From Massilia aquatica (GTDB taxonomy: Bacteria; Pseudomonadota; Gammaproteobacteria; Burkholderiales; Burkholderiaceae_D), in NCBI RefSeq assembly GCF_011682045.1, contig NZ_VVIW01000006.1, forward strand, positions 62,001 through 126,000: a DNA stretch of 64,000 nucleotides, in the 5' to 3' direction. How positions within the stretch are numbered: the stretch's first letter is position 1; each line of letters starts with the position of its first letter. Shown in pieces: positions 34,216 to 42,595 of the stretch. A program made the position numbers and the translations under genes. A model generated the notes under the pieces. The model saw only the letters and a program-made list of their open reading frames with translations. It did no database searches and was not told the origin of the DNA.

Positions 34216-35214
34216 TCACTTGGGCAGGGATTGCCAGCGCCATGCATCGGCGCACATCTGGGCCACATCGCGCTCCGCCTTCCAGCCGAGCTCGCTTTCG
34301 GCAAGGCTGGCATCGGCAAAGCATGCGGCGATATCGCCAGGGCGGCGCGCCACGATCTGGTAGGGCACTTGCTTGCCGCTGGCCTGTTCGAACGCGCGCA
34401 CCATTTCCAGCACGCTATTGCCGCGCCCGGTGCCAAGATTGTACGTAACAACGCCGGAACCTGTCGCCAGCTTGCTTAAGGTTTTGACATGACCGATGGC
34501 CAGGTCGACCACGTGGATGTAATCGCGCATGCCGGTGCCGTCCGGGGTCGGATAATCGCCCCCGTACACCGACAGGAAGTCGCGCCGGCCTTCGGCCACC
34601 TGGGCGATGTAGGGCAGCAGGTTGTTGGGGATGCCGTTCGGTTCTTCACCGATCAGGCCGCTCTCGTGGGCGCCGACCGGGTTGAAGTAGCGCAGCAGCG
34701 CGATGCGCCAGTCCGGGTCGGCCTTGATCAGGTCGCGCAGCATGTCTTCAATGATCAGCTTGCTGCGGCCGTAGGGATTGGTGGCCGAGAGCGCAAAATC
34801 TTCGCGGATCGGCACCGAGACCGGGTCGCCGTAGACGGTGGCCGAGGAGCTGAACACCAGCGACTTGACGTCGTGGCGCGTCATGGCGTCGAACAGCACC
34901 AGCGAGCCGGTCACGTTGTTGTCGTAGTAGCGCAGCGGCTGCGACACCGATTCGCCCACGGCTTTCAGGCCGGCGAAGTGGATCACGGCGCCGATGTCGT
35001 GCGCGCTGAAGACGGCGTCGAGGGCGGCGCCGTCGCGGATGTCGCCTTCGATGAAGGTGAGCGGCTGGCCGCTGATGCGCTGCACCCGCTCGAGCACGCT
35101 GCGCTGGCTGTTGGACAGGTTGTCGAAGGCGATCGGCTCATGGCCGGCCTTGATCAGTTCGACACAGGTGTGCGAGCCGATGTAACCCAGGCCGCCGGTA
35201 ACTAGAATTTTCAT
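34216..35214 (-). CDS. galE: UDP-glucose 4-epimerase
   Basis: A 332-residue short-chain dehydrogenase/reductase-family epimerase that interconverts UDP-glucose and UDP-galactose. The NAD-binding motif is [10 protein letters not shown], the catalytic residues are in SSSATVYG and YGRSK, and the [22 protein letters not shown] substrate region is typical of GalE. The length matches the family (about 338). Lying within the EPS locus, it probably supplies UDP-Gal or UDP-GalNAc. Confidence 0.96.
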   Translation of the reverse strand: MKILVTGGLGYIGSHTCVELIKAGHEPIAFDNLSNSQRSVLERVQRISGQPLTFIEGDIRDGAALDAVFSAHDIGAVIHFAGLKAVGESVSQPLRYYDNNVTGSLVLFDAMTRHDVKSLVFSSSATVYGDPVSVPIREDFALSATNPYGRSKLIIEDMLRDLIKADPDWRIALLRYFNPVGAHESGLIGEEPNGIPNNLLPYIAQVAEGRRDFLSVYGGDYPTPDGTGMRDYIHVVDLAIGHVKTLSKLATGSGVVTYNLGTGRGNSVLEMVRAFEQASGKQVPYQIVARRPGDIAACFADASLAESELGWKAERDVAQMCADAWRWQSLPK

Positions 35215-35253
35215 GGTGACACTTTCGGAAAGAGGTAAAGGCAGCGGGCCGCC

Positions 35254-36006
35254 CTACTCGCCCTGCGGCAAGACGCGCGCAAGGCTCATGCGATTTAACA
35301 GAATGCCGACCGGCAGCAGCATCAGCTGGTCGTCGAACTCGCCGCCAGGCGCGGCCGGATCGCCGCTCAAGGGGCGTTCGATGAAGGTGGAGACGGCGAG
35401 TGCGTTGAAACGTTCATCCATATTAGCCGGGGACGGCTGGCCCTGGCGCACGCCGTGCACGCTGGTGCCGCCATGCTCGCGTCCGTACGAAAACACCACC
35501 GCGGCACCGCACCGGGTTTCCATCGAACACACTGGCGCGCCGAGCTGGCGCACCAGCTGGCCGTCGCGGCGGGTGACGATCGACTTGGTGCCGAACGCCA
35601 CCGTGGGATGGATTGGCGCCGAGCTCATCGCCGGCGTGACGCTGTAGCGCAGCAGCTTACCCCAGCCGTCGCCGGGGGCGATGCCCAGGGTCACCCAGGG
35701 CAGCAGCCCGCTGCAGCGCTCTTCGCTGTCGCAGCGGCCGTCGAACTCGCGTCCGCCGCCATCCTCCAGCGCCGGGCGCGGCAGGCGCCCGTGGACCAGC
35801 GCAAAGCCGATCAGCGCTTCGCGCGCCTCGGCCAGCGCGGCCATGCTGCGCCGCTCTGGCCGCGCGCGGTTATCGGTTTTGCCGAGGCCCGACATCAGCA
35901 GCGATGCCGCGCCCAGGCCGACCACGGCCAGCATCAGCAGCAAGGCGGCGCCCTGCTGCCGAGGCCGAGGCCGACGCGGGGCAGGGTCGGCCTTTACAGG
36001 CGCCAT
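35254..36006 (-). CDS. Prepilin-like hypothetical protein inside the EPS locus
   Basis: A 250-residue protein with a basic N-terminus (RRPRPRQQG) followed by AALLLMLAVVGLGAASLLM. This recalls a type IV prepilin or PilX/PilW-like signal, with cleavage after Gly, but it lacks the Glu at mature position 5. The rest has three or four cysteines, a LPWVTLGIAPGDGWGKLLRYSV segment recalling pseudopilin-associated proteins, and an extended C-terminus. It overlaps the tviB stop by 13 nt and lies 39 bp before galE, so it is transcribed with EPS genes. I do not recognise a named family. Confidence 0.7.
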   Translation of the reverse strand: MAPVKADPAPRRPRPRQQGAALLLMLAVVGLGAASLLMSGLGKTDNRARPERRSMAALAEAREALIGFALVHGRLPRPALEDGGGREFDGRCDSEERCSGLLPWVTLGIAPGDGWGKLLRYSVTPAMSSAPIHPTVAFGTKSIVTRRDGQLVRQLGAPVCSMETRCGAAVVFSYGREHGGTSVHGVRQGQPSPANMDERFNALAVSTFIERPLSGDPAAPGGEFDDQLMLLPVGILLNRMSLARVLPQGE

Positions 36007-37274
36007 ACCTTGATGCCGGCCTCGACCAGTGCAGCCTGGTCGAAGGCGGCCTTGACGTCGATGAACACGCCGCCCTTGATCAATTTCTTCTGGAAGTCTT
36101 CGATCGAGGTCGCCATCAGCTGGCGGTGCGAGACGGCGGCCACGACGGCGTCGGCGCGCGGCAGTTCATCCCACGAGACCAGCTTGACGCCGTACTCGTG
36201 CATCGCTTCCCCGGCATCGGCGTACGGGTCGTGCACGAACACCTCGACGCCGTAGGTTTTCAGCTCGGTGATCACGTCGGCCACCTTGGAATTGCGCAGG
36301 TCGGCGCAGTTTTCCTTGAACGTCAGGCCCAGCACGTTGACCTTGGCGCCCTTGATGTAGCTGCCGGCCGCGATCATGTTCTTGATGGTCTGCTCGGCGA
36401 TGAACTTGGCCATGCCGTCGTTGATGCGCCGTCCGGCCAGGATCACTTGCGGGTGGTAGCCCAGCATGTCGGCCTTGTGGGTCAGGTAGTACGGGTCGAC
36501 GCCGATGCAGTGGCCGCCCACCAGGCCGGGCGAGAACTTGAGGAAGTTCCACTTGGTGCCGGCCGCTTTCAGCACTTCCGAGGTGTCGATGCCGATCTTG
36601 TCAAAAATGATGGCCAGTTCGTTCATCAGCGCGATGTTCAGGTCGCGCTGGGTGTTTTCGATGACCTTGCAGGCTTCGGCGGCCTTGATGCTCGAGCAGC
36701 GGTGCACGCCCGGCTTGACGATCGACTCGTACATCGTGGCGACTTTTTCCAGGGTTTCCGGGGTGTCGCCGGCGACCACTTTCAAAATCGTGGTGAGCGT
36801 GTGTTCCTTGTCGCCCGGGTTGATGCGTTCAGGGGAATAGCCGACAAAAAAGTCGTCCTTCCACTTCAGGCCGGAGGCTTTTTCGAGCACGGGGATGCAC
36901 ACTTCTTCGGTCGCGCCCGGATACACGGTGGACTCGTAGATGACGGTGGCGCCCTTTTTCATGTGCTTGCCGACCACCTGGCTGGCGCCGATCAGCGGGC
37001 CGAAATCCGGGTTGTGGGCGATGTCGACCGGAGTCGGCACGGCCACGATGATCAGGTCGGCGTCGCCCAGGCGGGCCGGGTCGTTGGTGTACTCGGCGTG
37101 CACGGCCGCGGCCATCTGCTCGTCCGACAGTTCACGCGACGGGTCGACCCCGCGGCGGCAGGATTCGACTTTGGAGACCGAAATGTCGAGGCCGATGGTC
37201 GGGCCCAGTTTCGCGAACTCGACAACGAGGGGAAGGCCGACGTAGCCAAGACCGATGACGCCAATTGTGCTCAT
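35994..37274 (-). CDS. tviB: TviB-type UDP-N-acetylglucosamine/galactosamine 6-dehydrogenase
   Basis: A 426-residue nucleotide-sugar dehydrogenase that oxidises C6 of a UDP-HexNAc to the uronic acid. The NAD motif is IGVIGLGYVGLPL, the VYESTVYPGATEE and YSPERINPGDKEH segments are diagnostic, and the catalytic Cys lies in GLVGGHCIGVDPYYL. These segments read very like Salmonella Vi-antigen TviB. Product: UDP-HexNAc-uronate, making the polymer acidic. The start at MSTIGVIG was preferred over an 18-residue extension. Confidence 0.92.
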   Translation of the reverse strand: MSTIGVIGLGYVGLPLVVEFAKLGPTIGLDISVSKVESCRRGVDPSRELSDEQMAAAVHAEYTNDPARLGDADLIIVAVPTPVDIAHNPDFGPLIGASQVVGKHMKKGATVIYESTVYPGATEEVCIPVLEKASGLKWKDDFFVGYSPERINPGDKEHTLTTILKVVAGDTPETLEKVATMYESIVKPGVHRCSSIKAAEACKVIENTQRDLNIALMNELAIIFDKIGIDTSEVLKAAGTKWNFLKFSPGLVGGHCIGVDPYYLTHKADMLGYHPQVILAGRRINDGMAKFIAEQTIKNMIAAGSYIKGAKVNVLGLTFKENCADLRNSKVADVITELKTYGVEVFVHDPYADAGEAMHEYGVKLVSWDELPRADAVVAAVSHRQLMATSIEDFQKKLIKGGVFIDVKAAFDQAALVEAGIKVWRL

Positions 37275-37365
37275 AAAACTGCCTTTGAATGAATAGTGTA
37301 AGTGGGGTTCAAGAACAGGGTTCAGCAACCACGGTTCAGCAACGGGAAAGGGAAGCCACGCGAGT

Positions 37366-38118
37366 TCAGCGCGCGGCCGGCCGGCGCCGCGTCGCTTCCT
37401 TGAGGAACAGCCAGATGAAGCCCATGTCGTCGATAAAGTAACGGCGGAACATGCGGCGCGGCTCTTGCAGGAAGCGGTAGAACCACTCCAGGCCGCTTTT
37501 CTGCATCCACAGCGGGGCGCGCTTGACCCGGCCGACGGCGACGTCGAAGGTGCCGCCCACGCCCATGGCGAAGGGAATTTTCATCTGGGCCTGGTACTGG
37601 CCCAGGAAATGTTCTTTTTTAGGCGAACTGATCGCCACGAACAGCAGGTCGGCCTGGGCGGCGGCGATCTGCGCGACCACGCCCGCTTCTTCCTCGGGTT
37701 TCCAGTAGCCGTTGCGGTAGCCGGCCAGGGTCATGCCGGCGTATTTTTTCTCGTAGATGCGCTTCACATCCGAGACCACTTCCTCGCGCGCGCCGAGCAG
37801 GTAGACGCGCCAGCCTTTTTCGGCGGCGCGCTTCATGAGCGCCTCGAACAGGTCGACCCCGGCCACCCGCTCCTTGAGCGGTTTGCCGAGCAGGCGCGCG
37901 GCCCACACCACCGGCATGCCGTCGACGTTGATCAGCGCGCATTCGTTGATGATGCGGCGCAGTTCGGGGTCGCGGTTGGCCTTGACCAGCTTGTCGACGT
38001 TGACCACCACGTGCTGGTGCGGCGTGCCGGTGGCGATAAAACCTTCCACTTTTTGCAAGGTTTCTTCCATCGTGAGGTTATCCATCAGACAACCCATCAT
38101 TTCGATCCGCTCGCTCAC
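37366..38118 (-). CDS. WecG/TagA/CpsF family glycosyltransferase
   Basis: A 250-residue GT26 family enzyme. It carries the family hallmarks VVVNVDKLVKANRDPELRRI, INVDGMPVVWAARLLG, RVAGVDLFEALM and the WRVYLLGAREEV segment, plus GVGGTFDVAVGRVKRAP. Relatives transfer ManNAc or ManNAcA to lipid-linked GlcNAc. The GTG start (38118) overlaps the upstream 2-epimerase stop as GTGA, consistent with ManNAc supplied by that epimerase. The C-terminal basic tail may bind the membrane. Confidence 0.92.
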   Translation of the reverse strand: MSERIEMMGCLMDNLTMEETLQKVEGFIATGTPHQHVVVNVDKLVKANRDPELRRIINECALINVDGMPVVWAARLLGKPLKERVAGVDLFEALMKRAAEKGWRVYLLGAREEVVSDVKRIYEKKYAGMTLAGYRNGYWKPEEEAGVVAQIAAAQADLLFVAISSPKKEHFLGQYQAQMKIPFAMGVGGTFDVAVGRVKRAPLWMQKSGLEWFYRFLQEPRRMFRRYFIDDMGFIWLFLKEATRRRPAAR

Positions 38119-39260
38119 GCCGCTTCCTTGGTCGTCGGTTGAATCTTCGCCAGTTCCGTCGTCAATACAGCGACGATGCGCTCGGCCGCCTTGCCATCCC
38201 ACAGGTGCGGGCGGCGGCCCTGCTTGCCTTCGCCGCGCAAGACCTTGCGCGCCTCGGCCACGATGCGCGCCGGATCGGTGCCGACCAGCACGTTCGAGCC
38301 TTCGTCGACGGTGACCGGGCGCTCGGTGTTTTCACGGATCGTGATGCAGGGCACGCCCAGCGCGGTGGTTTCTTCCTGCAGGCCGCCGCTGTCGGTCAGC
38401 ACCACCGCCGCGTCCTTCCACAGGTTGAGAAACGCCATGTAGGCTTGCGGGCCGACCAGGGTGACATTCGGGCCCAGGTCGATGCCGAAGCTGTCGAGAT
38501 TGGCGCGGGTGCGCGGGTGCACCGGGAAGATCAGCGGCAGCTCTTGCGCGATCTCGCGCAGGGCGCCGGCCAGGGTGGTCATCATGGCGGCGTCGTCCAC
38601 GTTGCTCGGACGGTGCAGGGTCACCACGCCGTAGCGCGCGCCATTGGCGCTGCGCGTGGCCTTGATGGCGCTGGTTTCGTAGGCGGAGGTGTCGGCGGTG
38701 CCCAGCTTGTCGGCCTGGAACAGTACATTGTCGACCATGACGTGGCCGACATAATGGATCGCCGACTCAGGCTTGCCTTCGCGTTGCAGGTGGGTCACGG
38801 CGCTCGGCTCGGTGACGAAGAACCAGTCGCTGATGCTGTCGGTGACCAAGCGGTTGATTTCTTCCGGCATGGTCATGTCGCCGCTGCGCAGGCCGGCTTC
38901 GACGTGGGCCACGGGAATGTTGAGCTTCTTGGCGGCGATCGAACAGGCCAGGGTGGAATTGACGTCGCCCACCACCAGCACGGCGGCCGGGCGCTCGGCC
39001 TGGCACAGCTCTTCGAACGCCACCATGATCCTGGCGGTCTGCTGGGCATGGCTGCCGCCGCCGGCGCCCATGAAGATATCGGGCTGGGGAATGCCCAGTT
39101 CTTCGAAGAAGACATCGTTCATCTCGCGGTCGTAGTGCTGGCCGGTGTGGATGATCTTGAAGGTGAGCGCATCCTGCTGTTGCAAGGCGCGCACGATCGG
39201 CGCGATTTTCATGAAGTTGGGTCGAGCACCGGCAACCAGATAGATCAGGGGCATAGTCAT
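38115..39260 (-). CDS. wecB: UDP-N-acetylglucosamine 2-epimerase (non-hydrolysing)
   Basis: A 381-residue GT-B-fold epimerase that interconverts UDP-GlcNAc and UDP-ManNAc. Visible are VAGARPNFMKIAPI, HTGQHYDREM, the HVEAGLRSGDMTMPEEINR catalytic region and VLTDSGGLQEETTALGVP. It is one of two such genes in the locus; this one pairs with the WecG/TagA-type transferase. Together with the TviB-type dehydrogenase it could give UDP-ManNAcA. Confidence 0.95.
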   Translation of the reverse strand: MTMPLIYLVAGARPNFMKIAPIVRALQQQDALTFKIIHTGQHYDREMNDVFFEELGIPQPDIFMGAGGGSHAQQTARIMVAFEELCQAERPAAVLVVGDVNSTLACSIAAKKLNIPVAHVEAGLRSGDMTMPEEINRLVTDSISDWFFVTEPSAVTHLQREGKPESAIHYVGHVMVDNVLFQADKLGTADTSAYETSAIKATRSANGARYGVVTLHRPSNVDDAAMMTTLAGALREIAQELPLIFPVHPRTRANLDSFGIDLGPNVTLVGPQAYMAFLNLWKDAAVVLTDSGGLQEETTALGVPCITIRENTERPVTVDEGSNVLVGTDPARIVAEARKVLRGEGKQGRRPHLWDGKAAERIVAVLTTELAKIQPTTKEAA

Positions 39261-39506
39261 CCAGATTTATAAAAAAGGCAATTATAATCGGAAAGGCAAA
39301 TTCGTTGTCCGCACATTATCGAATGTGCGCGCCTGCCCGGCAAGCGGGTGTGTGGCCCAAGAACGGTTCGACGTTGTCGAGACGCATCAGTAAGCGGCGC
39401 GTGCCGTTCTTGGAGGAAACAAGGGATGCTTGGGGGCGAAACGGATGGGGTCGAACGCCAGCGCCGGGGCCATGCGTTCGAGAAACAGCGGAGGGAAAAT
39501 ACCGCG

Positions 39507-39540
39507 CCTTGCGGCAGCGCCTGCTGGCGCCGCCGCAAGG
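39507..39540 (-). terminator. Strong hairpin downstream of the lyase gene
   Basis: A 15-bp GC-rich stem with a single mismatch (39507-39521 paired with 39526-39540) around a TGCT loop, 11 nt after the lyase stop. On the minus strand a TATTTT run begins about 6 nt after the stem, so termination would be partial at best. It could also be an mRNA-stabilising structure dividing the EPS locus. The remaining 39261-39506 interval shows no gene. Confidence 0.55.
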
Positions 39541-39551
39541 CAGGGGGAACA

Positions 39552-41546
39552 TCAGTTGACGACTACATCGGCGTCGGTCACCGAAATCACGCGGCCGCCG
39601 ACCGTGATCTTGGCATTGGTACCGCTGAACACGATTTCCGGCTTCACGACCAGGCAGTTCGAGCGCAGGACCGAGACAAAAAAGCCGCGGTTCTTGGCCG
39701 TCGCATAGTTGAACTTGTTCCAGAAATGCGGTCCGGCCGGCACGGTCGGCGCCGGCATGTAGCCGACCGCGGCGCTCATCGCGAACGCATCGGGCGAGGC
39801 CACCGTGCCGCACATCTCGGCCGGCGCCACGTCGGCGCGGAAAGCCGCCGCCGTGCCGCTGACGGGCGATACGGTGTGCAGGTTGTACTCGTACTTGCGC
39901 GGCGTGGCGCTGTTGAGCTGGTCGATCGTCACCAGGGTCGATGGACGGATGAAGACCACGGTGCGCTTGGCCTGGCTCAACTTGCCCGCATAGGCGGCAG
40001 TGGCGTCGCCGGTGCTGATGTCGTAGGCGGTCGTCTGCAGGAACTTGGTCAGCTTGCCGGCCGCGGCGCGGTCGCCCAGGCCGCCGGCGCCCAGGAACTG
40101 GCCCTGGCCGCCGTCGAAGGTGATCGCGTTATGCGCCTTGGTCTGCTTGTAGTAGTCGCGCCAGTGCGGCGAGTTGTAGTAGTCGTAGTGGCCGCTGTCC
40201 ATGGCCAGCACTTTGCCCTTGGAGTACATGACAAAGCTGTTCTGGTCGGCATGCGAGTGGTTCACCGAGCCGAACGGGCTGCTCTTGAAGAACACCGAGG
40301 TGCGGGCGCGGTCGGTCAGCGAGCTGTGCATCGCGGCCCAGCCGATCGCCGGGAAGTAGGCGCCGTTCGGCTGGTTGGCCGGCAAGGTGATCGCGCCGGA
40401 GTACTCGCGCGGGCTGAGCAGGATGTGCAGGCGCGCATAGTCTTCACCGCTCTGCTGCTTGACGTACCAGCGCGACAGGGTGGTGTCGGAGCGGTTCATG
40501 ACGGCCTTGCCGAAGCGGGCCCATTCTTCGATCCGGTTTACTTCGGCGCCGTCGCCGAACACGCCGACCGGCACGCCTGGCGGCAGGGCGTAGGCCATGA
40601 AGCGGGCAAATTCGGCCAGCCATGGCTTGCGGTAGAACGGCACCCCGAGCACGCGCTCGATCAAGTCCCACATCAGCAGCGATTCGCCCGATTCCCAGCC
40701 GGCATAGCTCGAGCCGTTGGCAAAGCCGCCGTCATCGCCGCCCCATGGGCTGGTGCCGCTGACGTACTGCGGCAGCGCGGTGCGCAGCCAGGCGTGCGTC
40801 TCGGGCATGTCGCCGCGCACGATCAGCAGCGCGCCGACGAATTTGCCCAGGGCGTTATAGGCGATCCCGTTTTCCGGATACAGCTTGACCGTGTCGGCCA
40901 CCTTGTTCAGGCCCGAGTTGCCGCAGGCGAGCACGACGTCCTTGACCATCTGCTTGTCGGCGGCGGTCATGGCGGGAAAGGCAAAATCGTAAGCCAGGGC
41001 GTAGAACCAGGCGTAATCGCGGGTTTCCGAAACGTCGCCGACGCATTTGCGCGCCAGGATGCCGGGCGCAAACAGTTGCATGCGGGCCCGCATTTCGGTG
41101 ATAAACCAGGTATTCTTGGTCATATGGTAAGCCACGGCGGCCTCGGCCATGCCTTCCAGGATGCGGTCCTGCTGCCACCACGATTCCATGCGCACGGTGG
41201 CATTGGTCGAATTGATCTGCGTCTTCAGGGCGCTGGTGACATTGGCCACCGAATTGCGCTGCAAATAGCCGGTCACGGCCACGATGGACGAGGTCCGCTC
41301 GGCCTTGGTGGCGGCCACGATGCCGAGGAAATCAGGCTGGCCCTTGAACAGGCGCGGGTGTCCCATCGGCGCGGCAGCGTCGAATTTATCGATGGCGCTG
41401 GTCAGCGAAGTCGGGGCCAGGGCGTTGGCGGTGGCGGTCAGCTCGGCTGTGGTGAAACGGGGTGCGACGGTGGTGAAATTCTGGGCTGCGGCGGGCAGGC
41501 ACAGAGCCGCCGTCGCCAATGAAATAACGCTAACTAATTTTATCAT
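39552..41546 (-). CDS. Secreted heparinase II/III-like (alginate lyase-type) protein
   Basis: A 664-residue exported protein (signal peptide ending AAA-QN). The N-terminal half is an (alpha/alpha) toroid with GHPRLFKGQPDFLGIV and the DYAWFYALAYDF segment. The C-terminal part is the heparinase II/III beta-sandwich, with FFKSSPFGSVNHSHADQNSFVMYSKGKVLAMDSG, where the catalytic-type Tyr/His residues cluster. The protein would cleave uronic-acid-containing polysaccharide. Its ATG overlaps the upstream glycosyltransferase stop (ATGA) and follows GAGGAG. Lyases in EPS loci often trim or release the polymer. Confidence 0.85.
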   Translation of the reverse strand: MIKLVSVISLATAALCLPAAAQNFTTVAPRFTTAELTATANALAPTSLTSAIDKFDAAAPMGHPRLFKGQPDFLGIVAATKAERTSSIVAVTGYLQRNSVANVTSALKTQINSTNATVRMESWWQQDRILEGMAEAAVAYHMTKNTWFITEMRARMQLFAPGILARKCVGDVSETRDYAWFYALAYDFAFPAMTAADKQMVKDVVLACGNSGLNKVADTVKLYPENGIAYNALGKFVGALLIVRGDMPETHAWLRTALPQYVSGTSPWGGDDGGFANGSSYAGWESGESLLMWDLIERVLGVPFYRKPWLAEFARFMAYALPPGVPVGVFGDGAEVNRIEEWARFGKAVMNRSDTTLSRWYVKQQSGEDYARLHILLSPREYSGAITLPANQPNGAYFPAIGWAAMHSSLTDRARTSVFFKSSPFGSVNHSHADQNSFVMYSKGKVLAMDSGHYDYYNSPHWRDYYKQTKAHNAITFDGGQGQFLGAGGLGDRAAAGKLTKFLQTTAYDISTGDATAAYAGKLSQAKRTVVFIRPSTLVTIDQLNSATPRKYEYNLHTVSPVSGTAAAFRADVAPAEMCGTVASPDAFAMSAAVGYMPAPTVPAGPHFWNKFNYATAKNRGFFVSVLRSNCLVVKPEIVFSGTNAKITVGGRVISVTDADVVVN

Positions 41547-42595
41547 GCTGCCAACTCCTCATAACGTTGTCGAAGACGCCGCAAGACTGTCCCGACCATG
41601 TACTCGGACCTGACACGTGCCAGTCCGCGCTCGGAGATCATATCCGCCAAGACATTATCGTCCAAAATGCGCAAAATACAGGCAGCGAGCTGGGGTATAT
41701 TGCTCACTTCAACGATAAAACCACACTTTCCTTGATCCAACATGTGTGGCACTGCGCCAACATCGGTGGCGACCACTGGAACCGTTGCCATCATGGCTTC
41801 CAAAATTGACATCGGCATCTGTTCCTTGTGCGATGGCAGCACAAAAACCGCCGCTTCGGCCAGCAAAGCGGCGCGCGCATCGGCGTCGACCCAGCCCGGC
41901 AGGCGCACGCAGCCGGCCACGCCGAGTTCGGCCGCCAGGGCGCGCGCGCCGTCGGCGTCGCCATCGCCCGCCAGCACCAGGCGCGCGTCCGGGCATTGGG
42001 CCTGCACGACGGCGAAGGCGCGGATCAGGTCGAACACACCCTTTTTCTCTTCCAGCCGCCCCAGGAACAGCACGCTGCGGCCCGGCCGGCGCGGCAGCGG
42101 AGAAGCGCCGGCGATCGGGTTGGGAAACACCTCGACGGTCTTGAGCCCGGCGCGCGCGCGCAGCCAGGTGGCCGAGACCTCGGTCAGGGCAAAAGCGGCG
42201 GCGGCGCCGCGCAGCAGGCCAAGCGCGACGCGCTGGCGCCAGCCGGACAGGCGCACGTCGATGAAGTCGATGAATTCGCCGCCGTGCAGGTGCACCAGCA
42301 CGGGGCGGCGGAACAGGCGCGCCGCCACCATGAAGGGGGCCTTGCGCCAGAAGCTCACGCCGGAGGCCAGGTGCACATGCAGCACCGAGACGCGCCCGCG
42401 CACCAGCAGCCCGATGAACTGCAACAGCGCGGCCAGTGCGCGCAGCGCCTTGCGCAGCGGCCCGCCGTCGACGTGGGTGGCGATGAAGCGGCAGCGCCCG
42501 CCCTCCTCGTAGCCGTGCGCCAGATAGGTCTGGATCACGCTGGCCATGCCGCCGCGCGCTGCTGGCGACGGGCCGATCATGATCGCCGACTTCAT
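41543..42595 (-). CDS. Glycosyltransferase, GT4-like
   Basis: A 350-residue GT-B glycosyltransferase. Landmarks are GPSPAARGGMASVIQTYL at the N-terminus, VHLHGGEFIDF, VLFLGRLEEKKGVFDLIRAF and the donor-binding EAMMATVPVVATDVGAVP. It probably adds one sugar of the repeat unit at the cytosolic face of the inner membrane. The start overlaps the CapK-like stop by 1 nt; donor and acceptor are unknown. Confidence 0.92.
   Translation of the reverse strand: MKSAIMIGPSPAARGGMASVIQTYLAHGYEEGGRCRFIATHVDGGPLRKALRALAALLQFIGLLVRGRVSVLHVHLASGVSFWRKAPFMVAARLFRRPVLVHLHGGEFIDFIDVRLSGWRQRVALGLLRGAAAAFALTEVSATWLRARAGLKTVEVFPNPIAGASPLPRRPGRSVLFLGRLEEKKGVFDLIRAFAVVQAQCPDARLVLAGDGDADGARALAAELGVAGCVRLPGWVDADARAALLAEAAVFVLPSHKEQMPMSILEAMMATVPVVATDVGAVPHMLDQGKCGFIVEVSNIPQLAACILRILDDNVLADMISERGLARVRSEYMVGTVLRRLRQRYEELAA

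Noticed and set aside
39316-39813. Open reading frame of 165 codons near the lyase 3' end
   Set aside because: It overlaps the lyase C-terminus in another frame, and no family features or ribosome binding site support it.
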